64,000 nucleotides of DNA from Apus apus (GCF_020740795.1 NC_067282.1:180076274-180140273); one strand, 5' to 3'; shown: positions 1 to 12,592, numbered from the stretch's first letter. The notes: generated by a model not told the origin, from the letters alone. Program-made: numbers and translations.

Positions 1-522
1 TATTAATTATAGAGAATTTCCATAGTTGCACCCAGGCCATCTTTTGATTTGCTCTTGGGTTAAACTAGAACTGTTCTGTGTTCACTTGCTTTCATTGCCT
101 TGTGCATCTCCATCCTTCTCCTTTTTTTCCTCATGTCTTGAGCAGCAGGAAAGAGGCTCTGAATGAAGTCTTTACTAAGGCAAAACATCTTTGTTATCTT
201 TGTCTGTGTCTTACAAAGGTTATTTTTTCATTTTGTGTTATCTGACACTGGGATACCATATAATACAGGGTATATTATTTCTATCTTACTTCTGCAGAAT
301 TTTTAATTAAAATTTCAATTATGTAGTAGGATTGGCACATCCTGTCTTCAAGATGCTTTATTACGGTCTTCTGGAGGCACAGTGATAAAATGTTGCACAT
401 TGATAACTATGACAGTATATAAATGCGCAGTATTTTCACTAGATTTTAACTGCTTTTACTAAGGATGGAATAAGTGGGAAGAGAGTGCTAGACTGAGCAC
501 CAGCCCACGTCCTCCCTCACAG
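1..522. other. Unassigned non-coding DNA at left edge
   Basis: AT-rich sequence with stops in all frames. I see no recognisable repeat, exon or RNA gene. It could be intergenic or intronic; nothing in it decides between the two. Confidence 0.5.
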
Positions 523-584
523 GCAAGGCACATTTTAGTGTTGATTCAAGATACAATCCAGAAAAGGCCCCAGGCTCAATGCCA
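523..584 (+). other. Possible 62-nt internal exon
   Basis: A pyrimidine-rich acceptor (CGTCCTCCCTCACAG) is followed 62 nt later by a donor GCCA|GTAAGT. Two of the three frames are open. One begins ARHILVLIQD and ends with two spare bases; that phase would join in frame to the possible terminal exon at 5983, which starts by completing a codon. The peptide resembles nothing I know. Splice-like pairs of this quality occur by chance every few kilobases, so this is only a candidate. The reverse strand is also open here (62 codons), which weakens the coding reading. Confidence 0.13.
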
Positions 585-3500
585 GTAAGTAATTTGTGTT
601 TGCTCTGAAAACCTGAATTTACATAATCCTGGAGACGCCTTAATTTCCTTGGCACATAATTGTCAGTAAAACTCACTGCAAAGGTGCCCAGGTCATGCCT
701 ACTGACTGCTGAGACTTAAAATTGAGATGTTCTTCTGGCTGCCACGTTCTCATGCAGGAAATGGAAATAATTGCTCAGGGATCACTAAGAGCTAGGAAAT
801 TATGCCTTTCTGAGGTTTTTAGTCTAGCATCTCACTACTTAAGATAGAGGAGACTTAAACATCTCTCACTGCAATCCCAGGTGTAAACTTAAGCCTCTCA
901 CTGCTCATTGTGCTGACTACTAGAGTATGAGCCCAATTGTATAAGCCCATTTTTCCTTGTGTGCTGTGCAGGAACTAACCACAGACACCTTTGATGACTT
1001 CCAGGAGGTGCCAAGTTGCCTTCAAGGCACTACCTGAGCTTTGTGACACCATTATTGGTCTAAAGTTTTCAGAATTTAGATTTTCACTTCCATCAAGCAG
1101 CCATCAATGCAGAGTGGAATAAAGGCATTATGGTCTCTAGTTCTATCACTTATAGAGATAATTCTGTTTTCCATCTTGAAAGACATGGAAACTAGGCTGA
1201 AGGTTGTTCTGCTTTCTGCAGACTGACAGCAGCTTGCAGGGCTTGTTTTGGCACACAGGGATTAATTTATATATAAAGCTGACATAGCTGTGACCTCAGT
1301 TGATCACATCTCAGAACCTTTATCCAGAATATGGAGTACTCCTGTAGTCCTTTTATGCACTGACAATTTTTTCCTGGCTGGTTATTCTGAGCTACAAAAT
1401 GCTTTACATCAGAGGATCAGCTCAGAGGAACCTTAGAGGACCGAAGGGTCTGCAGTTATGTAATTGGCAGCTGGCAGCTGTTGGAATATGGGCATTCATC
1501 TGTGACTATTACTCGTCAAAACATTCAACCTGCTCATCTCCAGCAACTGGAGCTCCAGATGTAGTTTACCAGATGTACATGTTGCCAAAAATCCTACTGG
1601 CAAAAAATCCCAAGTGGAAGAAGTGACATGGAAACTAAATAGATGGTGTCATGAGAACAAAATAATGAAGTAGTATATCAAAAGGAGCAGGTATATTCTA
1701 TAGATAGGATGGGTTGAAGAAATCTGGGGGGTCTGCCTTGCATACTTAAGGAATGAGGAGAAGCTGTGCACAACAGATGCATTTCCATCTAGCAGTGATA
1801 GATGGAGACTCTTGGAAGGAAAAAAAGGAGAGGGATGACTCTTCATACCTTTCTTCAGTTCATACCTGTAACTTTTTGCAGATAAATTCTGAACCGAAGG
1901 AGAGTGGTAGAGGAGAGTAAAAATGAACAGTGCAGTGCTAGGCACCAAGAGAGACAGCAAAAACCAAAGCATTGAAGTGTCATCAAGATGTGCGCATTTC
2001 TACTTAAGTGTGACTTTCCTTGGAGGGGAATGACCATAGGTATGGTCAGATAAAGCTAGTTTTCAATGCACTGACAAGTCAGCTCAAAACTTGCCTTGGA
2101 CACAGTATGTATGACCAGATTCACACAACAGGAGCCTGACTGGGCAGACGACTGAGTCTGGAAGCTGCTTCCCATCCTGGAGAAGCACACTGGGAAGCAG
2201 GCTGGGGAATCACCCAGTGCTGCCAGCAGTGGTCTGACTCATGCATGAAAACTCCTTCCGTGCAATCCCAAAGCCCAACCCAAATGTGTTGGTGGGCAGC
2301 ACTTAGCCTGTGTTCCCTGCGATAAGCATGTGCTGCCTTGCCAGACTCCTCATTTTATAGATATGCTTTATCTCACTGACAGAATCCTCTGTTATAGTCT
2401 AGATTCCTCATAGGACAGTAAATATCCCAATAATAGGAGCTGACACCTGAATCAAGCATGTGAGTTCTTGTATGTTTAGAGAAGTGCCTTCCATATTTTT
2501 TTCATACTTTGTCACCTCCTGACTTTTAATCTTCTGACTTGTAGAGTATTTTATCACTTTATTTCATGAGGAGTAGACTCTGATTCAACTGTTACAGACA
2601 TCTGCCAATTCAACTGTCTTCTCTTAACAAGAGCAGATGTTGTTACTCCCTATTAGACAATGACTCAACTACATTTGGAAGCAGCTAAAATTTTGCCTGT
2701 TTTATCTGTGCTGAGTTTCTGAAACAGTCTGAAGAATTATGTGCAACAAAAGATGCTTAGGTACAAAAAGGTGGAACTGTTTTTGTCATATTTTAACAGG
2801 ACTGGGTCTTTTGATCTGAATTTGAGTGTCTTTGGAGAATAATTTCTGTTGTTTCTGTAGTTAAAAAAATCCTGTGTGTATTTTAATATGCATCCTTTGA
2901 GGAAGGCCACTGAAAATATATATTTATGAAAATGCTCCCCTTGGTTGCAGAATTGTCTGTCCAAGTACCAGCATTCAGCACCGACATGTTGCAGCCAGTG
3001 CTGCCCAGCTCTTCAGTGGAGTGGGGAAAACCTCTCTATTGCAGAGTGCTCAAAAAAAACCTTGGACATCTGCATGTCTCAATTATGAGAGACTAAAAAT
3101 TCTACAGCTGAAACTATCCTGTTGGTGGATGATCATCCAAAAGAAGAAAAAAAATAAAAATCTTAATTGTCTGTGACCTGTTGAATCATGGATTACTGAG
3201 GAGAGAAACTCAAAACAAACCTGTTGCTGATGGCAACAAGAACCGGGCTTAAATGCAGAGGGATTCCTCTCAGCACTGGCAAAAACCTCCAGCCCAAACC
3301 CTCACTTTGAGTCCTTGGGACATTGAACCCTGACTCTCTTAACAATCAATATTTCTCATTTAGAAGATTAAGACTTTAGAGAGACAAGGGAAAGTAAAAT
3401 AATTTTGTGGAGAATTAACAGTTCTGAATTAATCATACATTTGTGATAGCAATGATTAAAGGCACATGCTGTACTTCTTTGCACTAAACTTTTTACTCTG

Positions 3501-5950
3501 TTTTGCTGCCACGACCATGATACTTGCCTTATTTGTGGTCACTATTGTCATTTCAGCTAGCCCTTCTCCCTATTTCACCATTGGTGGTTACATCACCATG
3601 ATATCCAGGAATTCATTTATTCACACAGACATGTCACTAGCTCATAGGCATGCTCAGACCTACCCGACTTGTAGACTCTTGAGAGACTTACAGGGAATTC
3701 ACAGAGCCCTGTTGCTCTGCTCAGCAGCTTCAGCTCAAGGTATTTCTTCCCCTCCAAAGCTACCTCCATATTAGCTCGATGTCTGCAGAAGGTCTACAAC
3801 TTGCAGGCATCTGAAAGAACGCCTTGTCCAGTTCCTGTTCTGATTTCTGTTCTCCTCTGCCTTCATTTCAGCATGAACTTCCAGCAGTTATGTAGATGAT
3901 TCTGGACAGATAGCTTATGCGGAAGAAATCACTCTCTATCTGCCCTTCTCCCTGCTCAGTAGTATTTCATAGCCTTCTCCTAGGCGGACTTCATGCATTT
4001 TTGTCTTTGTTTACAACCATCATCTAGAAGCAAAAAGCCTTTATTCCTTTAAGGAAAACCTCCTTGAAAGTGGCTAAAAAATACTAGCTAATCATTTTAT
4101 TGTTCTCATTTGAGTCCTACTACTATATTTCCAAATGCCCATCACATAATGACTGATGTAATCAGATAATATTAATGCATTAGATCCAGTTCTATCAGTG
4201 TATGATGCTACTTGCCCTGGGCCCATGAACGATGACTATGTCAAAAGCAGATTTTTAATTGCTTCCCAAAACTAGGATGTCCTGGTGGCTTACCAAACAC
4301 TGCTGTTGGTAAGAGGCTGTTAAGAAATGACACATTTGTCTTAAGAAGTAACAGTTTATCTGTCAACCAAGGATATGTGGGTAGTTGCAGTCCAGATGAA
4401 CAGCCGCATTGATCCCTTTTCATGGCACGTGCTATCAAATTCCTGTATGTATTAATACCAAGTGATTCTCTGAGGCAGAGCACAAGTCCCTAAGGAGCTT
4501 TGCAGTCAGTGACTTAATTCTGTAAAAAGAAAGTAACAGGTGTAAATAATTGGCATAATATAGTTCTGAATATTTCTAAAGACATGAAATGGAATAGTTT
4601 TCACAAGTTGTCTGTTTCCAGAATAAATATTGGTAGAGACAACAGACGTAAAGGTGCTTTCATATTACCCTGCAGAAATGTTTATCCCGTGTCTCCTCAA
4701 AAGACTGGTTCTTGCAGTAAAGAAATAAGCTGCAGGATTTTTTAGTTCTTACCTCTTCCAACACTGATACCTCTTTTCTGGTAATTTCTGTTTTGTGGAC
4801 CTAGGACTCAAACTGGAACCCCTTCTGCCCTGCAAACCTGTCCATACTCAGAGAGTAGTGATGTGACCATTGCGAATGTGTTGTTAATTTACACTGCACG
4901 CTGTGATTCTCAAGTGTGTGGCACTTCTCACAGTAATGAACTCTGTTTGTCTTACTAGAGTGAGACTGATTTATTTTGCATTTCTTTTACTGCAACTTAC
5001 TGCACATAAACACAAGAAAGTGCAGAAAATGATAAGTGTAATCTATAAAGTTTGACTGAAAAATGTGTATAAAATACTTCAAGTTCAAGGCTGCTAGGCC
5101 ATGTAGTCTACACAGCTATTGTATAAAAATCTTGGGTTTGGTTTCTAAGAGAAATATTGCAGCAAGCCACAAAGTCACATGGAAGTTGTAGAGTGCAAGA
5201 GTAAATCATCAGCTAACAAAATATCTTCCAACCAAAACAGTAATTCAGTGTGACCATGAGCCTGTCTTAATCAAGCGTAGTCTCATATAATTTGCTGGGA
5301 AAACTTATGCTTTTGACATTATGCAAAAGTCTTGCTGAAAATGGGCCTGACTTGTAGGAACCTTTTGTCATGGTGCTGTTAACATTCTTGTAATGAATTC
5401 TGCATGGAGGTTGAAGGTGGAAACTGGGACCAAAGCAAATGTCACCTCTCCACTGGTGGTTGCCTTTGAGGTTTTTGTCTCCAGGCAGCACAGAATGGCT
5501 TTGAGATGAATGGAGAACACAGAACTCTTGAGGAAGTAAAAAATGGCCTCAAAGTATGTGATCAGGTCCCTCGCTATGCCCACACAGGTCTATGAATTGC
5601 CTGAGGAGGAGACAAGGAATCCCCAGGGGAGCTGATGGGAACAGAGCCAGTGCCTCGCCAAAAGCTGTGTCTCTGTGTCAGAGCAGTGTGTAGCTGACAG
5701 ACCCCAGCTCTTCCACAGCCACACGTGTTGAAAGGTCACAAGCAGGGGCTGAACACCCCCACAGGGACCTAAAAATGCCACAGGCTCACTGATTAACCTC
5801 CTTGGTGAAATGTAGTATAATTTAGGATGTATTTTTCTGTCTCCCATGACATCAGAACCCTTCTGCTGTTGTATATAATTATAAAAATGTCCCTCTGACT
5901 TCTTGTTGCTGAAAATACACAGGCTGTTTTGTTTTCTAAAAAACAACATG
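585..5950. other. Unassigned non-coding DNA
   Basis: AT-rich and repeat-poor. The longest frames are about 100 codons and have no recognisable domain. A small inverted repeat (ACATCTGC at 2598-2605, GCAGATGT at 2633-2640, each holding an E-box) is the only local structure I noticed. A minus-strand donor-like site at 4753 (GAAGAG|GTAAGA) has only weak acceptors upstream. Confidence 0.45.
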
Positions 5951-5982
5951 TTCTCTCTCTCTTGTTTTTCTATTTTTGGCAG

Positions 5983-6013
5983 GTTCTACCATGAAAACTA
6001 TGATGATTACTAG
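5983..6013 (+). other. Possible terminal coding exon ending in ...FYHENYDDY-stop
   Basis: An almost uninterrupted pyrimidine tract (5951-5977) leads to GGCAG at 5978-5982. The sequence after it completes one codon and then reads FYHENYDDY before TAG at 6011-6013. A short tyrosine- and acid-rich C-terminus is plausible for a real protein, but I cannot name one. An AATAAA lies at 6715-6720, so a 3' UTR of about 700 nt would be possible. If real, the body of the gene lies to the left, mostly outside the window. Chance remains the main alternative. Confidence 0.22.
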
Positions 6014-7214
6014 AGCTGAAAGCTGGAGTAAGGCTTAAGATGACACCCTCTAGCATGGAGCTTTATAAAGGTACCAAGTCATTAGCTTCCCTCCCAGAAC
6101 TAATACAGGGTCTTTTTTATTTATATAGTTCTCCTAAGCAGAAGATGAAACACACTACTCGTTTGTAACTGGTGCTAAGATCTTACTCGCCTTAACCACA
6201 GAGTAAACTATCACTGCAGAGGCAGATGCACAACAGCAGAAAGGGAGTAGGCACTGAAACACACCATGCAGGGGCCTGAGTAATGGGCAAAAAATGGGAG
6301 TGTAACCCTTTGACCATATTTAGTTTCCACATGTGAATCTTGGCTGGCTGAAACCTACCCCGAATGCCAGTGAGGCCTGAGAAGCTGGAAATCTTCTGCT
6401 CTGTGCATACAAGCAGAGTCATGACTCACACAGAAGAGAAACAGTTTTCTTTTGCATGAGGAATATTTTTTCCTTATTGACCAGGGAGACACCCAAAAAT
6501 AGCTTTGCTTTCTGAGTGATTCTGTCAATTCGTGGCAGTGCTGTGGAGGTATGAAAACCAAAGAAGCATTTACAGCTCCAGCAATTTGCTAATAAGAAGT
6601 AGAAATCTCTGTTTAAAGACAGACAGCCAAATTCATTATATATGTCAACTCCCTGAAGACAATGAATTAAACCGATGGTATCTCAGACTGTTCAATAAGT
6701 TCCAAATGTCAGACAAATAAATTAAATGAAGGACCAAATAATATTAATGCAAGATATTTTAAATGCTGTGCAATTTAATCTCTTTGAGTAGGGAGCTCAG
6801 TGTATAATCTCATTTGCACTGGGCTTTATTTCTGATGCAACATATATTCAGCATCAAAACTGAAGAAGCATTAAACTTCTGTGATAGATAGAGCTCTCTC
6901 AATCACAGAAGAATAATGTTTCTTGGAAAGGAAAGACACTTCTGAGAATCCCAGATTGTTGGAGTTTGTTGCCACCGAAGCTGTCAGAACTTTCCAAGTT
7001 ACTTCAATGGAAACTGAAGTAAGCCAAGGAAAATCCCACCCCATAGTGAGGGAGAACATCATCAAAAGGTGTTAGTAATCAGAGCAAGGCAAACAGGGCT
7101 TATTTTAATGCTTGCTTTGTTTTGACTCTCACGGTTTGCTCCAGAGACCCTCTTCTTCTAACATCCGTAAATGTCACTGATCTAAACCAGGTGAAAAACA
7201 GGCCTTCATCAGCC
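6014..7214. other. Unassigned DNA, possible 3' UTR in its first part
   Basis: No repeat or domain is recognised. It contains AATAAA at 6715-6720 on the + strand. If the exon ending at 6013 is real, the first 700 bases would be its 3' UTR; otherwise this is plain non-coding DNA. Confidence 0.35.
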
Positions 7215-7585
7215 AGAAGGAGCTCACCGAGCCCAGCGCGCCCCCCTGGTGCTCACCTCGCAGCCGCCCCTCTCGCAGCCGCTGCGCCCACCCCAGGGGC
7301 AGCAGCACCAGCCGCGGGCACGGGGCTCAGCGGCAGGGCGAGAGGCACAGCCCTCCTCTGAGAATGCCCCTTTTTTTAAAGTGTTTGTTGTTGGTTTTTT
7401 TTTTCTCTAAAACCAAACCAACACACGGTATTTTCTTTTTATGCTTAATGAGGGGGGAAATTCCTCTTGGGAAACGCCCTAAAACACGATCCCGGCCAGG
7501 CACCCCCTGCGCGGAGCCGCTGCGGCATCGCAATGCCGAGGCTGCCACCTCCTGGCTGCGGGGCTGCGGGGAAAAGAGCGGTAAA
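7215..7585. other. Small CpG-rich patch in two blocks
   Basis: Two GC- and CpG-rich blocks (about 7220-7350 and 7485-7580) flank an AT-rich centre with a run of nine T's. They stand out sharply from CpG-poor surroundings. The minus strand offers a good donor in the left block (GCTGCGAG|GTGAGC), and the right block has a minus-strand ATG in CpG-rich context, so a minor promoter or first exon on the minus strand is possible. The encoded frames are alanine/proline/glycine-rich and show no domain. An old GC-rich insertion is the alternative. Confidence 0.4.
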
Positions 7586-8814
7586 AAGCTCCTTTGGAGC
7601 TCAGAAAGGAAACCAGTCTGATCCTGCCTAAGCCCATCATTTAATTGTCAAAACATCCCACAGCACATCCAGCAACGGGACTCTGCTGCACTCCGTCGCA
7701 CTTACAGGGGGTTTATGGATGGAGTTAAAATTCTGCATCAGCTTACATGACGCCTGGAATAAAAACACTTGAGTTGACTCGAGATAATATTCTAATGTGA
7801 GAGATCAATTCTAAATATGAGAAATAAAAATAAAAGGAATGTAACACAACGGCTCGAGTGACTTTGTAAAATCACATTACTGAAGTTACTTCCATTTACA
7901 TTTCATCTACTGAAACAAGTGTTTGCCAAACACTTGACCAGTGGAAATGTACCCTCTGCTTTCATTCTAATAGAAGTGTTTCAAAAAATCATTTGTTACT
8001 GTAAGTGCAGAGGGGAGAGCAATGGAATAAAAACCTCCCTTGAGGACAGCAGAAATGGATGCAGCAGAATTCTGCTCTGACTGAAATAAGCACCAGGATT
8101 TTCATACCAGGAAAGTGCAGTCAAAAAGAAAAGAGGGAAGGAATAACATTTGACAAGCAAACCTCCCACCTGCTGATCATTGACAGCAGAGAGATCAAGC
8201 CAGAGCAAGCCTGAAAGGAGAGTTTTGTTTTTTTCCTGCCTGTCTCCCCTGGAAATTTTGGCTGGGAGTGTCCTTAGCCAGAGGCTCCAGAAACACCAGG
8301 TAACACAGTAGAAACAGCGACGCACCAGGTGAACCCGCTTCAGTTCTGTGCGGTGCTTACGGTGCAGCACAAAGCAGCCACCCTGAGGAGTTCTATGGAG
8401 TAAACAAAATATGTTCCCCAAGAGAGATAATAGTTCTACCTGTAACCGACATTTTTTGCAAGAACATGTGATCTTCTAAGGGTGCAAGAGTGTTCCAAGA
8501 AGCTCAATCCTCTGTGTCAGAAGCAGTGGTCCTGCTGACTGGCAACCATAGGCAGCACCATGGTTGCTTGAGTTTTAGAGAAGTACTAGGCAGACTAACA
8601 CAGAGCTTGAGTCGTTGCTGGTTAACATCTGGCTGTATTGTGCTGCTTCTAATATCATGAAGCAGCCCCAGGCCTCAATTCACCAGCTGGATTAAATCAA
8701 CCAAGCAGATCCTCTGTTTTCAGAGCCACAGTAGGCATCAGGAGCAGATTGGTGACTCTGGCACAATGTCTATTAATAAATAAAAGCATCAGTCTTTCCA
8801 TTTGAATAGGCCCT
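7586..8814. other. Unassigned non-coding DNA with a perfect palindrome
   Basis: AT-rich. It contains the 21-bp palindrome at 7916-7936, listed separately. A minus-strand frame of 141 codons (7996-8421) has an unremarkable composition with no domain, signal or supporting splice context, and I do not regard it as a gene. Confidence 0.45.
7916..7936. promoter_or_regulatory. Perfect 10+1+10 palindrome with paired CAAGTG half-sites
   Basis: The arms CAAGTGTTTG and CAAACACTTG are exact reverse complements separated by one C. Each arm carries CAAGTG, the core bound by NKX2-class homeodomains, and the centre contains TGTTTG/CAAACA, close to forkhead cores. A perfect 21-bp palindrome is unlikely by chance in unstructured DNA of this length. 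The regulatory role is inferred from the motif alone. Confidence 0.3.
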
Positions 8815-8935
8815 TTTCTTTGGCAGATCTCAAAGTAATTTCTAAAGAAGGGCAAGCATTATTATCTCCATTATGGGGCTAGGTTATATGACAAGCTCAC
8901 AGGCAGGAACTGGGTGAGATCTTGGATCTACAATA
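8815..8935 (-). repeat. Ancient MIR-like SINE / LINE-tail remnant
   Basis: The order of words matches the reverse complement of the conserved MIR/L3-type amniote repeat tail: GATCTCAAAG, then CATTATTATCTCCATTATGG, then a degraded counterpart of the GGAAACTGAGGC and CAAGGTCACACAGC segment (AAGCTCACAGGCAGGAACTG). It is heavily diverged, as expected for an amniote-age element. Family assignment by eye is approximate. Confidence 0.45.
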
Positions 8936-11159
8936 AGCAACAGCTGCTCTCCTTGGTTAAATGCCACACACTAGCAGTCCTGAAAGTTGTCAGGTCCTGG
9001 CCAAGTGCACAAAGCCCCTTAGCCAGATGGGCAAGAACAAGTGCAGGAAAGCTGGTCCCGTTACCCAGTCAGTTCTTTAGGTAACTGAAACTTCACAGAA
9101 GACTCATCCAGAATTGCAAACAAGCAGCGACAGTTTTTAACATGACTTGCCTTTTAAGTTCTCTTGCTTCCCCATACTCCTTTTTTAAACAGTCCTCACT
9201 TCCAACAGGCAGGGATCTAAACTTACCTGCTGCAGGGAAGAAATACTCTTACTCATTTGTCAGTGCCCTATAGGGGAAAGTTTGGAACCTGTTCCTATTT
9301 TGTAGGTTTGCTACAGGCTTTTGGATACTTTTATTATTCCTGAAAACATGGCATCCTTGCAGAAAGACTACCGTGCAAGTAGCTTGCTTCATGTGCGTGC
9401 TTCATATGTAGACACCATATATAAACATCATAGCTGATGGTTTAGGTATTGGGTCACGTTATATGTTAAACAAATTACTTATCATAGTCATTTTTGATTG
9501 TAAGTCAAGATGTCAAGCCAGGATCTCTCCCAGATCCCCATGCAAAACATAAAGAAAATGTATTTCTAGTTAATAGTTCATTTAATTATGTCGACACATA
9601 CATATTAACTTGGCCTTTTAGCTAGTGAGCCAGAGCAATGCAAACTTTGGTTTGCAAAACACCATGCATGGTAATATGCACCTCTACATGAGCTGTTCTG
9701 TGCATGTGTTAGCAAAGAGAAGAAGGTTGTTTCCCAGTGCAGGGGTGGTTCAGAAGTTACACACAAACAACACAAACATGTACACACAATGAAAACAGGC
9801 TCTTGCTGTTGGATACTGACATTCATTACCATCTGACAGCTGCTCTGAACCAGATGGGAAACAGCCATTCCAGTTCTGCTCTAAGCCACATCCCAACACC
9901 AGCATCACCACAGACTCCCAAGCTGGCATCTCAACCAAAAGGCAGTGGAGCAAGTGGGCAAAGGAGCCAGATCTCCCCTGCTGCCAATGCCATCCCTGCA
10001 GGAAAGGACTGAAGAATATTTGGTGTGGAGGGAAGAGAAGCAGGGAGCAGCAGGTGTTCAGATGCTGTGCTTGGGAAGCTGTGACCACACTTGTTCTGTA
10101 TACAAGGAACGTCTGGGCCCAGTGTTGACAATCTGGTAGTGACTGAAAGCGGTCGAGTTAGCTCAGATATGATAAACAGAAGAAAAAAAAGTAACATGTC
10201 ATCACCAAAAGCAGTAGCTCCCAACCCGTGAGTCAAGCCTTCCTAGCGAGGCATGACAGCATTAAAGATAAGATACAGAAGAGAGAACAGACGTATTGCT
10301 GAAGAACAGAGGAGAAAGATTTAGTTTATTATGTTTATTCATTCTCTTTTTCATTCCCAAGTTCAAAACTCAGAGAAAAAGTACATGCTGCTACATGGTA
10401 AGGAAATCTACCACTATAGATTTCCAAAGGCAGGGGCACTGAGGAGGTCATGGAATGATGGAGAGGAGAGGAGGAAAAGAAAGGGTAATGAAAAGCTACT
10501 TCTATGAGGCATGCCTGAGATAGAATGGGTATACTTCTCCCCCCCAAAAAAAATTAATCCAAAGCATTTCCATATTTAGAACAGTAAAATGAGCCAAATA
10601 CACAACATTCTTAGTAAAACATGAAACTGGATTCAGCTTCACCCAAGTTAATTTAAATTCTAGTATAACAAAACAAACAAACAAAAAAAATGTCAGCCCT
10701 TAAAAATAAGTGTTGGCAGTTATTTCCTTCAAACTGTATCATTCTGGTACCCTGCACTAAGATAAACTGTCAGTTGATAGTATATATAAAATCCCACTTA
10801 AACAGGGAGGTTCAGTACATGGCAAGAGTCCACTTCTATACATTTTTATGTATATCAGCAACTTGATACTCATAAAAAAACTTCTTGTTCTACAAATGTC
10901 TGGTTCCCCACATCCATCAAGTTACTGATTGTCTCAAGCACATCAAAGCCAAAAAAAGTGAACACCACCCATCTCCCCCTTTTGTTTCAATTTGAGTGCC
11001 CTATTAGACTTTCAACATTGTTTTGATGTTCCAGTTCCACCAAATAATAAATATATCCTAGTTTCGCTTAGTCCAAATGTGTGTCTGTTTTACATCTTAA
11101 TAGCTACAGAAGGCACCAGGTTTTGCCTTGAAATTCTATCTTTCATAAATACTTGGGGG
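8936..11159. other. Unassigned non-coding DNA
   Basis: No gene or classified repeat is seen. A minus-strand donor-like site (GCAGCAG|GTAAGT near 9226) sits close to a weak acceptor but would give only a 41-nt exon. A short CAAA-type simple repeat lies at about 10671-10690. Overlapping frames of 90-112 codons at 9737-10236 are on both strands and look random. Confidence 0.4.
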
Positions 11160-11228
11160 GAAATAATAATAATAAAATAAAATTTAAAAAAGAAAAAAGA
11201 AGAAGAAAAAAAAAAAAGGGGGGGGATA
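11160..11228. repeat. A-rich low-complexity tract ending in eight G's
   Basis: AAT/AAAG-type runs and a 12-base A run are followed directly by eight G's. This is simple-sequence DNA, probably polymorphic in length. It has no sign of being the tail of a recognisable retroposed gene. Confidence 0.75.
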
Positions 11229-11659
11229 TTAATTGTTCGTTGCCTGGACCCTATTGTTTTTACTCAGCATCTTCATCCTCCCACCTTTGGGGAGAGCTGC
11301 ATTAAATGCCACATCAAGCCTACCAGTGCTCTAACACTGATGTCCTGTTTGCCCAGCAGTTCCAGCTCAATAGAAACATTAGCTCTTGACCTTACCCTTG
11401 TACCAAAAATCAGCTCATTTCATAATTTGCAAGTTAATCATCATACATCTGTAGGATCAGAAGCAAGATCATAAATTCAAGAGGGTTGTATTTCATTGTC
11501 TTTGGGGTTAGTCTTGTATCCACCATTCCTCTGTTGATACTTTCCTCCAGGTTCTATGCTATTAAATGCCTGTGCTGTTGCTGTAGTTTGGGCCCAACAC
11601 AACAACAAAGAAACAGCCACATGGCTGCTCACTCAACTACACCCCCTCACACACACACA

Positions 11660-12592
11660 AACACTCTGCAATGAGAAGGACAAAGGCCAACTAGAAGCTC
11701 AAGGGTCAAGACAAAGGACACCGATTAAGGTCCCAGGCAAAGCAGACTCAACCTGGAGAAAAAATAATAATTTCACACTAATCAAATGCCCACAGGACAC
11801 AGACAACACAAGAGCAGGGCTTGCATATGTTACTCCACCCCTCCCTTCTTCCCAGGCCCAAATCACTTAGTTTCCAGTTTCTCTCCCTCCTTCCCCCCAG
11901 TGGCACAGGGGGACAGGGGATGGGTTTAGTCAGTTCACGGGCTGGTGGTTCTTGCTACTCCTTTCTCCTCAGGAAGGAGGATTCCTTACATTCCTCCCCT
12001 GCTTCCCCAGGGGGTCCCTCCCATGGGAGAGAGTCCTCCATCAACCCCCCACTTCATGAGTCCTTCCCACGAGGTCCGGAGCTGCTCCAGCCTGGGCTTC
12101 CCACAGAGTCATGGGCTGCTTTGGGAACAGTCACCTCCCCTTGTGCTGGGGTCTTCCACAGCTGCATAATCAGAGTCCGCTGGCAGCTAGTCTGAGTCCA
12201 CTGGACACAAAATCCAAGTCTACTGTCCCAAGTTCATCCTTCCTGGTGCCTTCAGGGAATGTTCCACCACGTTCTCAACGAGTGCAGGGGCACAGCTGCC
12301 ATCTCGCCATGGGTTGCAGGGAAACTTCTGCTTGGGCACCTTCTTCCCCTTCTTCCTTACCAACCACCAGCACCGCTCTTTCTCTCCAGCACAGCTCTTC
12401 TTTCTATAAGTGCTCCTCTGCTCAGGTGTTATATCAGTTCTTTCATGTGTTAATTGCTAAGGTGCATCTATTGTCCCTCTAATGGCTCTTTGGCTGGATT
12501 TGGAACAGGGGGAGCTTCTCAGCTTCTTACAGGAGCCACTCCTGGGGCCCTTCCCCCCTACCAAAAAATCCCCACCAAGCCAGACCAACACA
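11660..12592 (-). mobile_element. Avian endogenous retrovirus LTR (probably solo)
   Basis: The sequence follows an LTR family common in bird genomes. Shared landmarks in order are a GGTCCCAGGCAAAGCAGACT-like segment, CTCCCTCCTTCCCCCCAGTGG, GGACAGGGGATGGG, repeated TCC-CAC-GGG/GTCC blocks around 11990-12130, and the hallmark end GGGGGAGCTTCT...CAGGAGCCACTCCTGGGGC, then ACCAACACA at 12584-12592. I recall this end as the 5' end of the LTR on the minus strand, hence the strand call. The left boundary is uncertain. No gag, pol or env frame lies beside it, so it is most likely a solo LTR. Whether it belongs to an ERVL- or ERVK-type family was not settled. Confidence 0.65.

Noticed and set aside
4753-4845. 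Minus-strand exon ending in GAAGAG|GTAAGA
   Set aside because: The donor is good, but the candidate acceptors have poor pyrimidine tracts and different acceptors give different frames.
7996-8421. 141-codon minus-strand frame
   Set aside because: No domain, no signal peptide context and no promoter or splice evidence; length is compatible with chance in 64 kb.
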